Source: Alligator mississippiensis
Lineage: Eukaryota; Chordata; Crocodylia; Alligatoridae
Assembly (NCBI RefSeq): GCF_030867095.1
Contig: NC_081832.1
Location: forward strand, 57,645,444 to 57,709,443
Length of the DNA: 64,000 bases
Reading direction: 5' to 3'
Shown here piece by piece: positions 1 to 11,844 of the stretch. A program made the translations under genes and the position numbers. Position 1 is the stretch's first letter, and each line of letters starts with the position of its first letter. The notes beneath the pieces were generated by a model that made no database searches, was not told the DNA's origin, and worked only from the letters and a program-made list of their open reading frames with translations.

Positions 1-2620
1 AGTCTGTGAAGACTGAGTGGGAAAAGACCATTTTGTTCAAGGGATACTGGGCAATATAATGCAAGCACAATTGAAAGATAGCAGGACAGAATAAGAGTCG
101 CCTACAGACCTTGGAATTGCTTCTCCCTCTTCCTCCCTTCATCTGTAGGGGGAATAGAACTGATCTTTGGAGTCACTTAGATGTAAGGCTCTTCAAAGAA
201 TATTCTATTGTTTTGGTTTGTGTGAAGGGAAAAGAGCAGGACAAAAGGAAACTCCAAGAGACCCACGTGAAGACTACTCACCTCAGGTACAGTGAGAGGC
301 CCAGTGGAGTGGGGAACACACTGCCATGCCTCTGCAGCATGTGCTCCATGCAGATAGATGGAAGGAAGATCTGGGAGAGTATTTCCAGCCCCAGAGAGGA
401 GCAGACAAAGAAGGACTGCATTCCTTGGATGAAGGTGATACCAGGAGTCTCCCCTGCCAGCAGATGCCTGTAGCCAGAAGCAGGAGAGGACAGCAGATAA
501 TCTACGCAGGGTGGTTAGAGGACCACTGATAAACTTTAGGACCCACTGAGACAGGAATCCTTTGAAGACAGTCAGCTGAAGACTAATGTGGCAGAACCAC
601 TGAGAAGCAGTCCGTGAGTTCAGGAGAATGGTCCCAGTGTTTTTTTTTTATGTCCTTTTTTTCTTTGTTGTTTGGGGATCATGGTCCCCTTACCCTGCTA
701 TGGGGTAAAGCAAAGGGAGGAAGGACTCCCCTCCTGGAAGGTTGAAGGATCCTCAGAGGTTCTTACACTAAGGAGCCCACCCAGGAAAAAGAAGACAGCA
801 AGTAAGTTTTTTTTTCATTTGAAGAGTAGAGTCCTCCTTAAAGGGGCAGTGGCTTCTTTTATTTTGATTGTCTGTTTAGTTATGGAATTAGGCCCTATAA
901 AGGACTGAAATGGTCCAATCAACCCTGGATAGGAGATGCTTTAAGTTCATTTGTTTCCTTTTTTTCTTTGCTAGCCACTATAATTGTGTTCCTAAGGACT
1001 GACCTGGACTGATTATTGCAAGGATCCCAGACAGAGCTGATTTAAAGTTATTGGTGGGCTCATGGTAGACTGATCTCATTTTGGCAGATTCACAGCCCAA
1101 AGGGCAGATGACCTTGAGTGTCCCAAGTAAAAGGGATTTGATAACACTCCTGGTCAGTCCTTGAGTCCTTCCCTGTGTAGCTGTGTAGCTGTCAGTGGCA
1201 TCAGAGTAATAAAAGTTTTGGGCCCTGATGCATGAAATACAGGATGTGATAAGGATGGGGTATGAAGGGAGGTGGAGCCATATGAAGAAAACTCTCCAAA
1301 AGAACCCATCAGGACCTTCGCCAACTCCACATCCAGTGAATGGCTGACAAGGCTGCAGCTGGAGACCAGAGGGGAGGAGAAGCAATCACGACACTTCCAG
1401 AGGAGCATCTCACTCTGGATTGGAGGAGGGAAGCTTCTCAGAGGTATTTCTGGCCCTGGAGAGGGGCAGAAGGGGTTGATTCCCTGTAAGGTGCAGAGAG
1501 GAGCGGCGGAGCGTTCCAGCAGGCAAGTGTTGCTAACCCTGATGGAGGAACGCTGTGGGTGTGACTCAGAGAAGGAGGCAGGCAGAGGTTTGCTCACAAA
1601 AGGCTTCTGATAATCCCTGAAGCAGAGTGATGGCTGAAGATCCAGGAGAAAAACCAGAAAAAAATTGCTGTTCTCAGGTTAGAGACTTGCTGCATGTGGG
1701 AGAGATCCCACCGAGACTGTGAATGCTCACAAGTCAACCAGGGCAGGCCTGCGCTGAGCAGTGACTGGATTAACTGGGAGAGGGGGGTAGGGGGTTGTTT
1801 GTTATTTGGATGTAAGAGACTGACCCCAGGTGAAGGGGATATGGACTGAGTCCGACAAAGAGACAGAGCAGTCAGGTTTTTTTTTTTTCTTTGGAATATT
1901 TGAGTGCAGGCTAAGGCCAGCCCCTGGAAGGGTGTGCACCTAACTAAAGCTGATGGTCACCCTGGTCACTGAGGGTGGAACAGTACACAAATAGGCAGCA
2001 TCAAGATCCAGCTGCGGAGAACTTTGAATGCCATCTGGAAAGGCTAGGGTATGGTAAAGGGGAGGTTGGAGCCCCACAGAAGAAAACAGGTATTGAGACC
2101 TGATAGGATCACCTTGGGCATTGCCTCCTAGCAATACAATATCATCAAAGTCATGGTAGGGGAGAAAACATAAGACCAACTTCCTGGCAGACCAGGTGAT
2201 ACGAGGTCAAGGTCCACCCTGTTACTGCCTGTATGTAAACGAGCTCAAGGTAATGGCAGCAAGCCCTACAACACCTACAGTCATCACAGTTTGGTGCACA
2301 TACCCACGCCTGCCCAGACTGGCAGCAAGAGCCTCTGAAGGAGCCACTGGAAGAGCAGCTCCCAGACCAGCAGCGCACGGCAGCATGCAGTGGTGGGAGC
2401 CCTGCTCCCCGAGTCCCACATTCCCCCACCCCAGCTGGGCAGCTTGTCCCAGCCCCAATTCCTCCCTCACTGTGGGGATGTTGATCTGCCCCCCATGCCC
2501 CTTCCTTCCCCCCTCTGCCCACCACAACAGACTTACCATCTGGAGGCAGCTGTGTCCAGTGTTTTGGAGGACTGGTGCCTGTATAGTTTATGGCTGAATC
2601 TCCAAATTGGCACTGAATAT
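1..2620. other. Unclassified intergenic block, repeat-like
   Basis: Purine-rich sequence with several short ORFs lacking recognisable domains. The segment near 390-430 (gtatttccagccccagagag) resembles 1444-1470 (gtatttctggccctggagag), hinting at two diverged copies about 1 kb apart. 2290-2600 is GC-rich. I see no supportable gene. Confidence 0.3.
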
Positions 2621-2762
2621 CTAGATCTGAACTGGCTGAACTGAATTGGGACAGTGATTCAAATCACTGAATCAAATCACTGTCCCTTCGAATCAGCTGA
2701 ATCCAAATCTGAAGCAAATACTTAATGCTTTGCACAGGCATAATGCACATTAAGTGATTTTT

Positions 2763-3046
2763 GGCAGGTGTCTACACTTTAGTGCCAAGTCCCTGCAGCC
2801 CTCCCATGTGCCTCAAGTGGCTAGGCAGACCCAGCACTAAAGTTAGTGCCAGGTCGCAGCTACACATGCGTTAATAATGTGTTTTAACCAATCACGCCTA
2901 AATTGGATATCTGCATTTACAAATATCCAATTTAGGTGTGATTAGCCTAATTTCACCATTTTTAAGGCACGCACATGTTGACGCATGCCTGTAATGCACA
3001 TTAAATTAAGCTAATGCACATTAATGTTTCTTGTGTAGACATGCCC
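2763..3046. mobile_element. MITE-like element with internal hairpin
   Basis: Ends ggcaggtgtctacac (2763-2777) and gtgtagacatgccc (3033-3046) are inverted with mismatches. Inside, a 21-bp stem with one mismatch (2890-2910 with 2923-2943) surrounds a 12-base loop. Non-coding. Confidence 0.6.
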
Positions 3047-4479
3047 ACTGCATAAGAATGAGCAGAAACTGTTGATTGGATTAGAAACATGATTTGAAGA
3101 AAAATTCATGCCATCCAGTGTGCAGTGTGTTCAATAATTACTATGTGAATGTCAAGAATTAGCCAACATGTTTTCTTTATGTAGTTGGAGAAGGTGGGGT
3201 ATTGTGGCACCTTCTGCCTGACTTCAGACTAACACAATTAATCACCTCCTCACCCATGCAGATGGAGGAGGGCACTGAGATTTCAATATATAAAGAGCAG
3301 GCAGGAAGAGGTGAAGAGTTTCTTTTATACTAGCTTATAGAGCTGGAATTGTCTGGTGTACTGGATCTAAAGACTATTGACAGCAGCAGAAAGAATTGAC
3401 TTTGGTTAATGGAATATTTGATGTATTGGCCCCGGAAGTTTAGGGAGAGATCTTTCTTTTTGAGGCTTTGTTGCTGCTTAAGTTCTACCTTTCCAAGTTG
3501 TTTATATTTAACTGCAAAGAAACTTTTCAGTATTTTTCCCTCATTTAGAAGGTAGTGTGACACAGCTCAGCTTTCCTGTCAACTTGCATAAAGCTGCCAT
3601 TCCTCTGCACTAAAACAACTCTAATTACATGCAAGTTTAGAAGGAGGAGGAGGAGAACAACAACTTGGAAACTGTGGAGAAAAGTGAACCAGATATCCCA
3701 AATCTACATAGCATTGTGAAAATATGACTAAAATGACTTTCTTAGAGTCAGATTTCAAAGCTCCCTCTTGTCTGCCCTATGCAGATTTACTTATATATGC
3801 AGAATGTAATGAGAATCATATTACCCAAAGGACATACTGCCCTTGGCAGCATCCCAGAGCTAATTTAAGTCTATCTAGGGATAAACTATTTTTAAACAAT
3901 TCCTGTAATATATTACTCATAAAAAGAATTTTGTTTTAATAAAAAGTATTTTATACGTACCCACGCTTTACCATTTCCCGCCTGAGCCGAAAGTAATTAC
4001 AGGCAAGGCAAAGAAAATCTTGTTCTCTTTTTCTCTCTGAGATGCCATAGTATCTCATTTCATATTTACTGTGCTCTTCCCTCATCATATCCTCCTTTTG
4101 AAGACTCCAGTGCCAAGGGCAATTGGTTGTATTTATTAATCTTCTGCACCAGTAGTTTTGCCTTTTGGGTTACAAAATTGATTTTCCACATCTTAGCATG
4201 TCTTTACAAGTGTGTCCCTTGACCTATTGCATTGCACTGGCCAGTAGTATGCGTGTCAGAGGTATGGTAATATAGGTAGGAGCCTTGGGGCATTAAAACT
4301 GGCAGCTTTAGGATTAAAGCATATTGAAATAGTTCATCTGTACTAAACCACAGCTTAAGATCTATCAGTCCATAGGCAGTACAGTTAATAGAAGTTAGGA
4401 TGTTTATTGGCACTTTAACTATGTATTCTAAACTTGTAATAAGTAGTCTTTATTCAAAGCCGCTAACATTCTTATTTTA

Positions 4480-5659
4480 GGGTGAAGTTACCTGTTACCC
4501 TTAGACCATACTAAATCTGTGAAATGTGGAGTGACTTTGAGTTTCTTAGGGAGGAATTACATGCATTAATGAGCTTTAACATGCAGACACACACATTTGA
4601 AGTGCCCTCAATATGGGCGTGTTGAGCTGCTGAAATGTTGATTGGTGTTAGTACTAGCTCAAGATTGGAGCAGTCACACCTTAAGACTAAAAGCCTTCTC
4701 TGCCTCCCCACATGCACAGCTCTGACTTGCCACTAGAGGACTGGCAAACAGGGGCCTGACTAGGAGTTACAGCTGTGAATTGCCACTACAGGACTGGAGA
4801 GCCAGGGTGTGAAAGATGGGCTTGTGGGGGGCAGGGGAACGTAAAGCTGGGAGGCAGAGAGTTAATGTGGAAATGTTGAATAATGAAATGGGAGGTGGGA
4901 AGGAAATGAGGGTGGGGGAAGGATGGTGACATGCAGGAGGTCAGCCACTGAAGGATAAAATAAAAAGAAGTAAAAAAAATAAAAAGAAGTAAACTAAAGA
5001 CATTTTAATAAATTGGGATTTGGGATTTGGGTGTGGCGGGTGCTGGTCATACTTCGTGGGGTGGTTGGGAGGTGTGAGTGGTGGAGGAAGGCACTGTTGG
5101 GGGGCCTGTTGCCCCTGCCCTAACAAGGAATTGCCACCTCATGGAGACCTCATCCAGCCTCCTACTTTGTTTCCCAACACTCCCTAGACCCTCTCCTGAA
5201 CCCATCCATGCCCTGTGTTCTATCTACCTGGCTTGTGCTCTGAAGGCTGTTTGCATAGGGTTGCACCCTTGGGGTTAGGAAGGTCACACTACAGGGGAGA
5301 GTGGAAGGGGGAGTCGGTTTGGTGCCAGAACTGCCTCCTGGGCAGTAGAGTTCAGGGAGTGGAAAGTTTGTCCACATAGAACAGGAGGGTGGGGGAAGGA
5401 ACACTGCATCCTGGGATGCTAGAGGATGGCAACTTGGGTAACTCACCTGTAGGGAACAGCCACACATTAATGGAACTTAAACTGGGTAACACAGATCAGA
5501 GATAAACCTGCCCTGGAGTGGCCTAACTTTAAACCACCTAAACTGTGCTTAAAACTGGTTTCTGCTGTTAATGTCGGGATAATCCAGGTATTAGGAGCCC
5601 CAGAAGTCACCTAAAATTAATGTGTAACAAAGCCCTAAGTGTAATGTGTAACTTCACCC
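4480..5659. mobile_element. Inverted-repeat DNA transposon-like element, 1180 bp, TTA duplications
   Basis: Begins GGGTGAAGTTAC (4480-4491) and ends with its exact reverse complement (5648-5659). Both ends are flanked by TTA (4477-4479, 5660-5662). A 3-bp T/A-rich duplication with short terminal inverted repeats fits a PIF/Harbinger-type nonautonomous element. No transposase was recognised; the interior is G-rich and non-coding as far as I can see. Confidence 0.65.
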
Positions 5660-6018
5660 TTAGACTCTGATTACAGACATTGTAACATCTTCTCTTATGC
5701 CTCCTTATATGCTTGGAACTTCTCATGATTTAGAGTCTTACCTTCTTTTAAATTACCCTTTAAATGTGCTTGAGACATTATGCCTACAGATTATTGCCAT
5801 CTAACACTAGCTAAATGTTGGCCACTATTGCACATATGATTATTGCTAATAAATGTAAATACTCCCATCTCTGTTATTACTTTTCCATCATCAGAGCTCA
5901 CTTATCTGTCTATTTAGCTATGCATCTTGTCTGTTGTCTGGAACAGGGGCTGTGTTTTTTTTTTCTTCAGATTTTCACTGTGCCTACCTTACTGGAGCCA
6001 AAATTCTTGATTGGACAC

Positions 6019-7173
6019 AGAGTTTTTAGTTGTAGCCATGTTCGTCTAAGGACATAGGCAAGCACGATTCTTTGGGTAGGTGTGATATCTTTTACTAGAC
6101 CAACTGAGTAATTGGAACAAAGTTCATAGAATCATAGAATCATAGAAGTAGGGTCAGAAGGGACCTTGTAGATCTTCAAGTCCGACCCCCTGCCTGGGCA
6201 GGAGGGAAACTGGGCTCAAGTGACCCCAGCCAGGTAGGCATCGAGCCGTTTCTTAAAGACCCCCAGGGTAGGAGCCAGCACCACTTCCCTTGGAAGTTGG
6301 TTCCAGATCCTAGCCACCCTGACTGTGAAGTAGTTCCTATGGAAGTCTAATCTAAACCTACTCTCCAACAATTTGTGGCCGTTATTCCTTGTTATCCCGG
6401 GGGGCGCTAGGGGAAACAAGGTCTCCTCCAAACCCTTCTGGTCCCCCCTAGTGAGTTTATAGATGGTCACAAGGTCCCCCCTCAGCCTTCTCTTGTGAAG
6501 GCTGAACAGGTTCAGGTCCCATAGTCTCTCATTGTAGGGTCTGCCATGCTGTCCCCGGATCATGCGGGTGGCCCTCCTCTGGACCCTCTCAATGTTGTCC
6601 ACATCCCTCTTGAAGTGGGGTGCCCAGAACTGGACACAATACTCCAGCTGTGGCCTGACCAGTGTCGCGTAGAGGGGGAGGATCACCTCCTTGGCCCTAC
6701 TCAAGATGCACCTGTGGATGCACGATAGGGTCTGGTTAGCCCTGCTGACCGTGACCTCGCATTGTCGGCCCATGTTCATCTTGGAGTCAATGATGACTCC
6801 AAGATCCCTTTCTGCCTCTGTGCTCTCAAGAAGGGAGTTTCCCATCTTATAAGTGTGCTGCTGGTTACTACTGCCCAAGTGCAGCACCCTGCACTTGTCT
6901 GTATTGAAACGCATCCTGTTTTTGTTAGCCCAGCTTTGCAACCTATCCAGGTCTTTCTGCAGTCTTTCCCTCCCTACTAGCGTGTCCACCTCACCCCAAA
7001 TTTTGGTATCATCAGCAAATCATCAGTTCTTTGCAAGCTTTCATGCACAAGTATCCAAAGGTCCAAAGGTCCCAAAGTACCGAAGGGTACTTGTGCCTGA
7101 AAAAAGAACTTTGTTCCAACTACTCAGTTGGTCAAATAAAAGATATCACATCTACCCAAAGAACTTTGCCTGC
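6019..7173. mobile_element. Composite insertion: inverted Penelope 3' ends around a CR1 fragment, 13-bp TSD
   Basis: The exact 13-mer CTTGATTGGACAC lies at 6006-6018 and 7174-7186, marking an insertion of about 1155 bp. Inside, a left arm (6060-6125) and a right arm (7106-7172) are inverted copies of the Penelope 3' tail (GGTCTAATAAAAGATATCAC-like core plus 'ctacccaaagaa'). Between them sits a minus-strand CR1 fragment (6125-7020) and about 85 bp of other PLE-like sequence. The left arm also carries an extra end segment (6022-6057, 'gttgtagccatgttcgtcta') also seen at the 7.8-kb copy. Confidence 0.8.
6125..7020 (-). mobile_element. CR1 LINE fragment, 3' end with RT C-terminal half
   Basis: Minus strand. 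An uninterrupted frame from 7019 to 6216 (over 260 codons) starts at the RT catalytic box FADDTKIWGEVD (FADD codons 7008-7019), then RERLQKDLDRLQSWANKN, a VLHLG motif, LVRPQLEYCVQFWAPHFKRD, and ends RFRLDFHRNYFTVRVARIWN and RLDAYLAGVT, the standard CR1 C-terminus. The 3' end is the short 'attctatg' repeat typical of CR1 (6125-6150). The element is cut at the FADD box. The open frame over this length suggests a relatively young copy. Confidence 0.93.
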
Positions 7174-7672
7174 CTTGATTGGACACTAAATGTTCCTATG
7201 ACATATGTAATTAAGATCAATATCTGGCTCTTATATTCCACTTTTCTCAGTAGTTTCTAAGTATTCTATAAGCTGGCTAGTACCTTTATCTCCATTTCAT
7301 AGAGGGGGGGGAAAAATGAGACTAGAACAGAAGAAATGGCTTTCACATGGTGATTAGCAGGATAACAGTGAAGCCAAGACTACAACTCACATCTGCATCA
7401 GGTTCCAGTGATCTAAATAGTAGATCATATTCTTAGTAATGTTGGAAACTGGGCTGAAAGTCTTCTATGAATAAGTCTTTATCCAACATTGCAATGGTTC
7501 CATTTCCTGTCCCAGCCAAACATAGTACAGTTCTTACATGTATAATGATATAAATGAGTTCAGTTTCTGATCCAATTTACCTAAGATTGAAACATATAGA
7601 TTCAATCTCATCTATTCTTCTGGGATAGATTTCCTGAAGTATAGTAAGTGGTAAGATCATTGTATCAACTAA

Positions 7673-7800
7673 GGCAGACAAGGTTCCTTGGGTGAATTTG
7701 ATATCTTTTATTAGACCAACCCAACATAAAAGATATCAAATTCACCCAAGGAACCTTGTCTGCCTGTGTCCTTAGACCAACACAGCTACAACCTAAACCC
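7673..7800. mobile_element. 128-bp palindromic Penelope-end insertion with 13-bp TSD
   Basis: TTGTATCAACTAA occurs at 7660-7672 and again at 7801-7813. Between them lies a perfect 40-bp inverted repeat (7672-7711 and 7726-7765) around a 14-base loop. Its sequence (gatatcttttattagacc; 'ccaaggaaccttgtctgc') is the Penelope 3' tail. It is followed by the 'ttagaccaacacagctacaa' end segment (7771-7796). Non-coding. Confidence 0.85.
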
Positions 7801-8070
7801 TTGTATCAACTAATGCACACTTACAAATGCATAGTATTAGCCACATTGCAAAAAGGAGATTTCATTCTAAGTGCCTTTTTTCTCTTTATATCCGTTTTCT
7901 GACTAAATTTAAGCAACAAGAGATCTATTATTGTTTCAAATTTCCTTAAATAAATCTGGATAGAGAAAAAAGATGGTTGTGTGCATTTAATTGGTACCTA
8001 TGAAATCTAAGTCCTGTTCCCACTTTTGCTCAACATTTCTTGTATGGTCTTGGAAAAGTCACTACATAGT

Positions 8071-8732
8071 GGGTGCATCTACACATGTAATTAAGCCAAC
8101 TCAGTAAACTCTGGAACTGTTTCAGCTGGAGTCAGCTGCTCCCAGGCATAGCATCTGCATGTGTGCCCAGGACAGCAGTAGTTTGAGCCAGGGCTGAGCA
8201 GCACCAGGCTGACAGCAAGCTTGCGGGCTCAGCCCCAGGGTCCTGGTGGTGGTATTGGGCAGTGAAAGGACTGGCTTGTGCACAATAGTGCTAAACTGTG
8301 GAGCTGTGTTGTAGGCTGCCCCCACACTTTACCACCCTTGTGCCCCAGCCAGCCCCTGTCACTATCTACATATGCATTTCAGCACACATAATTAGTCCTC
8401 CATAGGAGAATACTGTCCTCAACAGTACTATCCTACAATGGAGTTAATTAATTTGCTGCACCTGAATACCAGTGCATGTATAGACAGTGGGCACATCTAC
8501 ACAGTCATTAATGTGCAGTAGTTACTGCACATTTAGTTTAGTACTTGCTTAATGAAGTACTAACTAAATGCATTAACTATGGTTACCAGGCAGTAGTTCC
8601 TGAGCATGGCTTTTTTGTGGTGCTTATTAGCACCCTACTGCGCACTAAGCACCTCATGTAGATACACCCTGTGATGCTTTACTGTGGAGCTAATCAGTCA
8701 ACTCAGCAGGAAAGCACATGTGTAGAAGCACC
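8071..8732. mobile_element. MITE-like element ('gggtgcatctacacatg' family) with a nested copy
   Basis: Left end gggtgcatctacacatgtaa (8071-8090), right end catgtgtagaagcacc (8717-8732). A second, shorter element with similar ends (gggcacatctacac ... gtagatacaccc, 8489-8669) is inserted in it. The sequence on the far side (gatgctttactgtggagcta) continues the pattern seen in the 42.2-kb and 59.2-kb copies. Confidence 0.6.
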
Positions 8733-9365
8733 GTCTGTGTCTTAGTTGCCAAGCTATAAGGAGAGCAATAGTGCCTCCATTCTCCTTTTTGTGTATCTAA
8801 AATGGTAGCTCTCTAGAACAGGGAAGTGCCATACTATGCATTTTCAGAATGGCTCTCAGAAAGAGATTACCATCCCAACTGAGGCTTCTTGATACTACAA
8901 AACTTCACCTAATAGTGACAGTAGTAATAAACTGATTAAAAAAGAAAAAACGTTGAAGTTCTGCTGTGATGGTGTTCTGACTAACCCAATGTCAGGCCTT
9001 TTCGCTTTTGCAATATATACTGTCCAACTACATAATTATGTTTTGAAAGCAAATGAATGATAATTTCCTATTTCTGCTGACCCTAGAATTCAGATACCAT
9101 AAATTCTTTTTTATCTATCAAGCATACATTCCTGGCTATTAAAAACTGACACTAAAACAATATAACAGCTAATAACTGTCATAGCTTGTTTGAGATACAC
9201 AGGCATAATGGCTTGTGTGACATCTTTTAGAGCTAATGTTTACCCTTATTGGTGGTTAATGTCTCCTGAGACTCATTATTTCTGTAATTACCATTAAGAG
9301 GCCATAGTAAAACAGTCTGTTATCTTATGACTCTTGATGTTAAATGCACTATATTTAGTACATAG

Positions 9366-9630
9366 TGGACACATGTACATATCATGCCATGTCACCACAG
9401 TGACACACTACAGCAACAAAGCATCCACAGGTGAGTACACGTGACCAGCAGCTACTTTACCATATCGGCATACTCCCCCATTATAACATGCTGCTACAGC
9501 AAAGTAGCTGCTAGAAATCGCTATGTGCCACATGTATGGTGCAGTACTAGCAGTTCCAAAAGGAAGTACTAAAGCATGGCACAGTAACATAGTCACTGTA
9601 TGGCCACGTGTAGATGTTGCACCCTATATT
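9366..9630. repeat. MITE-like element, same end type
   Basis: Bounded by 'tggacacatgtacatatc' and 'ccacgtgtagatgttgcacc'. The interior is rich in 'cagtgacacactacagc'-type inverted words. Boundaries approximate; non-coding. Confidence 0.45.
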
Positions 9631-10530
9631 TAGTTATAAATAACATGGGCTACACAAAAAAAGTATTATTAGCCCTTATCTCTAGATTCTTTGAACTTGT
9701 TCTATTTATAGACTTCCTTTCATTTACTTTTGGAAGCATCTATATTTAATCAGTATTTCACATACTATACTTTCATGAGATTTAGAGTTAAGTTTCACTT
9801 ACCTATTGATCTTGTTATACTAATAGTCTATTTTTTATGCCTTTTATTTTGTAAAAAAGCAAAGTTTTTGCTTTGTTTCTGTTTTTTGGGTTTTTTTGTT
9901 GTTGTTCATTTTTTCCCCCTTTACAAGCAATATAACACAAGGTAAAGATTGTTTTCTTCAAACAGTGACAATACTGCATGTCATAGTCTTACTAGAAATT
10001 CAAGCTCTGTTGCTGCTGCACTAGGATGATGACTAAATTGTGTCACTAATTTGTTTTGTTTATTGCTCAACATGAAAGTGTACAATCTGTATCCCAAATC
10101 CTAATATATAATTAAGAAACTATTGTAATTTTAAACCTATATAGTAGCATTCATGTATCTTTAGAAAATATATTGCTCTTATAGAAACAGCCTGAAATAA
10201 AGATCCTTACTTTTTGCAAAGTTTGCATATCTCAACAATGATAGTTAGCATTGACTTTGAGGTTGCTCTTAACCACCCACACCACATGATCTACCCATTT
10301 CCCTCTATATCAGACATAGTAACCTGCAGCCAAAATCCATACTTCACTATTTAGTGAACCAAAGTCCTAGGACTTGGTCTGAAAATTACTAGTTCTTCCC
10401 AGCTTGTCCTTACTCAATGGCAAAAGAGAAAAGAATAGGTTGCAGAAAGAATGAAAGTTAAGGTTTACAAAATACTAGACAGTTAAGAGAAAATAAATAG
10501 ACATTTATTATTTACTGTCTCTCACAATAC

Positions 10531-10800
10531 AATCATAGAAAGTTAAGGTTGGAAGGGACCTCAGTAAGTTATCTAATCCAACCCCCTGGTCAAAGTAGAA
10601 ACAATATCAACTACAAAGTTTTGTCTAGCCAGGTTTTGAAAACCTCTAAGGATGGATCTTCCACCACCTTTTCAGGTAACCTATTCCAGTGTTTTATTAC
10701 CCTCCTAGTGAGAAATTCTTCCTGTTATCCTATTATGTAACATAAACTTCCCTTGCTGCAACTTGAGACCATTGCTCCTTGTTCTGTCATCTTCCATCAC
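10531..10800 (-). mobile_element. CR1 LINE 3' fragment
   Basis: Minus-strand 3' end: 'aatcatagaa' start, then 'ggttggaagggacct' and the antisense of the CR1 C-terminus. It ends abruptly where an oppositely oriented CR1 begins (10801), so the two meet head to head. Confidence 0.85.
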
Positions 10801-11218
10801 TAAGACTACAAGAATTAGGGGTCACAAAATGAAACTAGTAAGTAATAACAAAAGAAAGTTCCCTTTCACACAGCTTGTAATGAAAATCTGGAACTCATTG
10901 CCACCAGATATTGTGGAAGCTGACAGTTTAGCTAGATTCAAAAGGGGGCTGGATAAGTTATTGTAGGAAAGGGGTGTCAATAGTTACTGAGCATGGGAAC
11001 TAGGGATATGGCCTCTGGATTAGAACTTCCTAGACCTTAAATGCTGGAGGATACAAATGAAAGAGGAGTAATGCGGGGGAAAAAAACAAAAACCCTGGTC
11101 ATATTCATTTCACTCTCCCTTTCAGCATTCAGACTGCCACTGTGACACAAGGTATTGGGTAAGATGGACCTATGGTCTGACCCAATAAGTGACAGTTTTT
11201 ATTGTTTATGTTCTTATG
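10801..11218 (+). mobile_element. CR1 LINE 3' fragment, different subfamily
   Basis: Plus strand. It encodes the CR1 C-terminus (TRIRGHKMKLVSNNK, MKIWNSLPPDIVEADSL, FKRGLDKLL, stop near 10966), then about 250 bp of 3'UTR ending 'tttatgttcttatg'. The same tail ends the CR1 at 33822, so these two belong to one subfamily, distinct from the 'tcatagaatcatag' type. Confidence 0.85.
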
Positions 11219-11844
11219 CCAACCTAAATTGCTTCTGCTAAATATAGTGATATACTTCTTCATTTCCCATTCTAAAATATTTGTTATTGTACTTTTTAAC
11301 TTGTGTTATATGTGACGATTTCAATGTCTGATAAGTGAATGCTGAATGTTTTTCTATTAGTTAAATGTATAGACTGAGTAAAGATATTGCTTCATAGCAA
11401 ATATGAACTATATATGCAGTGTGCAAAGAATCATAGAAACTTAGGGTTGGGAGGGGCCCCCAGAGGTTATCTAGTTCAACCCCCTGCTCAAAGCAGGGCC
11501 ATCCCCAACTAGATCATTCCAGCCAAGGCTTTGTCAAGCCAGGCCTTAAAAACCAGCAAGGATAGAGATTCTGCCATCCAGTGCTTCACCACCCTCCTAG
11601 TAAGAACATTTTTCCTAATATCCAATCTAAACCTTCCTTGCTGCAATTTGAGATCATTGCTTCTAGTTGTGTCATCTGATACCACTGAAAGCAGTCCAGC
11701 TCCATCCTCTTGGGAACCACCTTTCAGGTAGTTAAAAGCTGCTATCAAATTCCTGCTCAGACTTCCCTTCTGCAGACTAAATAAGCCCAGCCTCTCCTCA
11801 GAAGTCATGTTCCCCATGCCCCTAAGCATTTTTGTTATCCTCCA

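Noticed and set aside
2151..2597. ORFs on both strands in a GC-rich patch
   Set aside because: Composition-driven; no domain and no matching splice or promoter context.
7900..9700. CRISPR-like array from recurring 'tctacac' words
   Set aside because: Copies are inverted, irregularly spaced and part of MITEs; the DNA is vertebrate.
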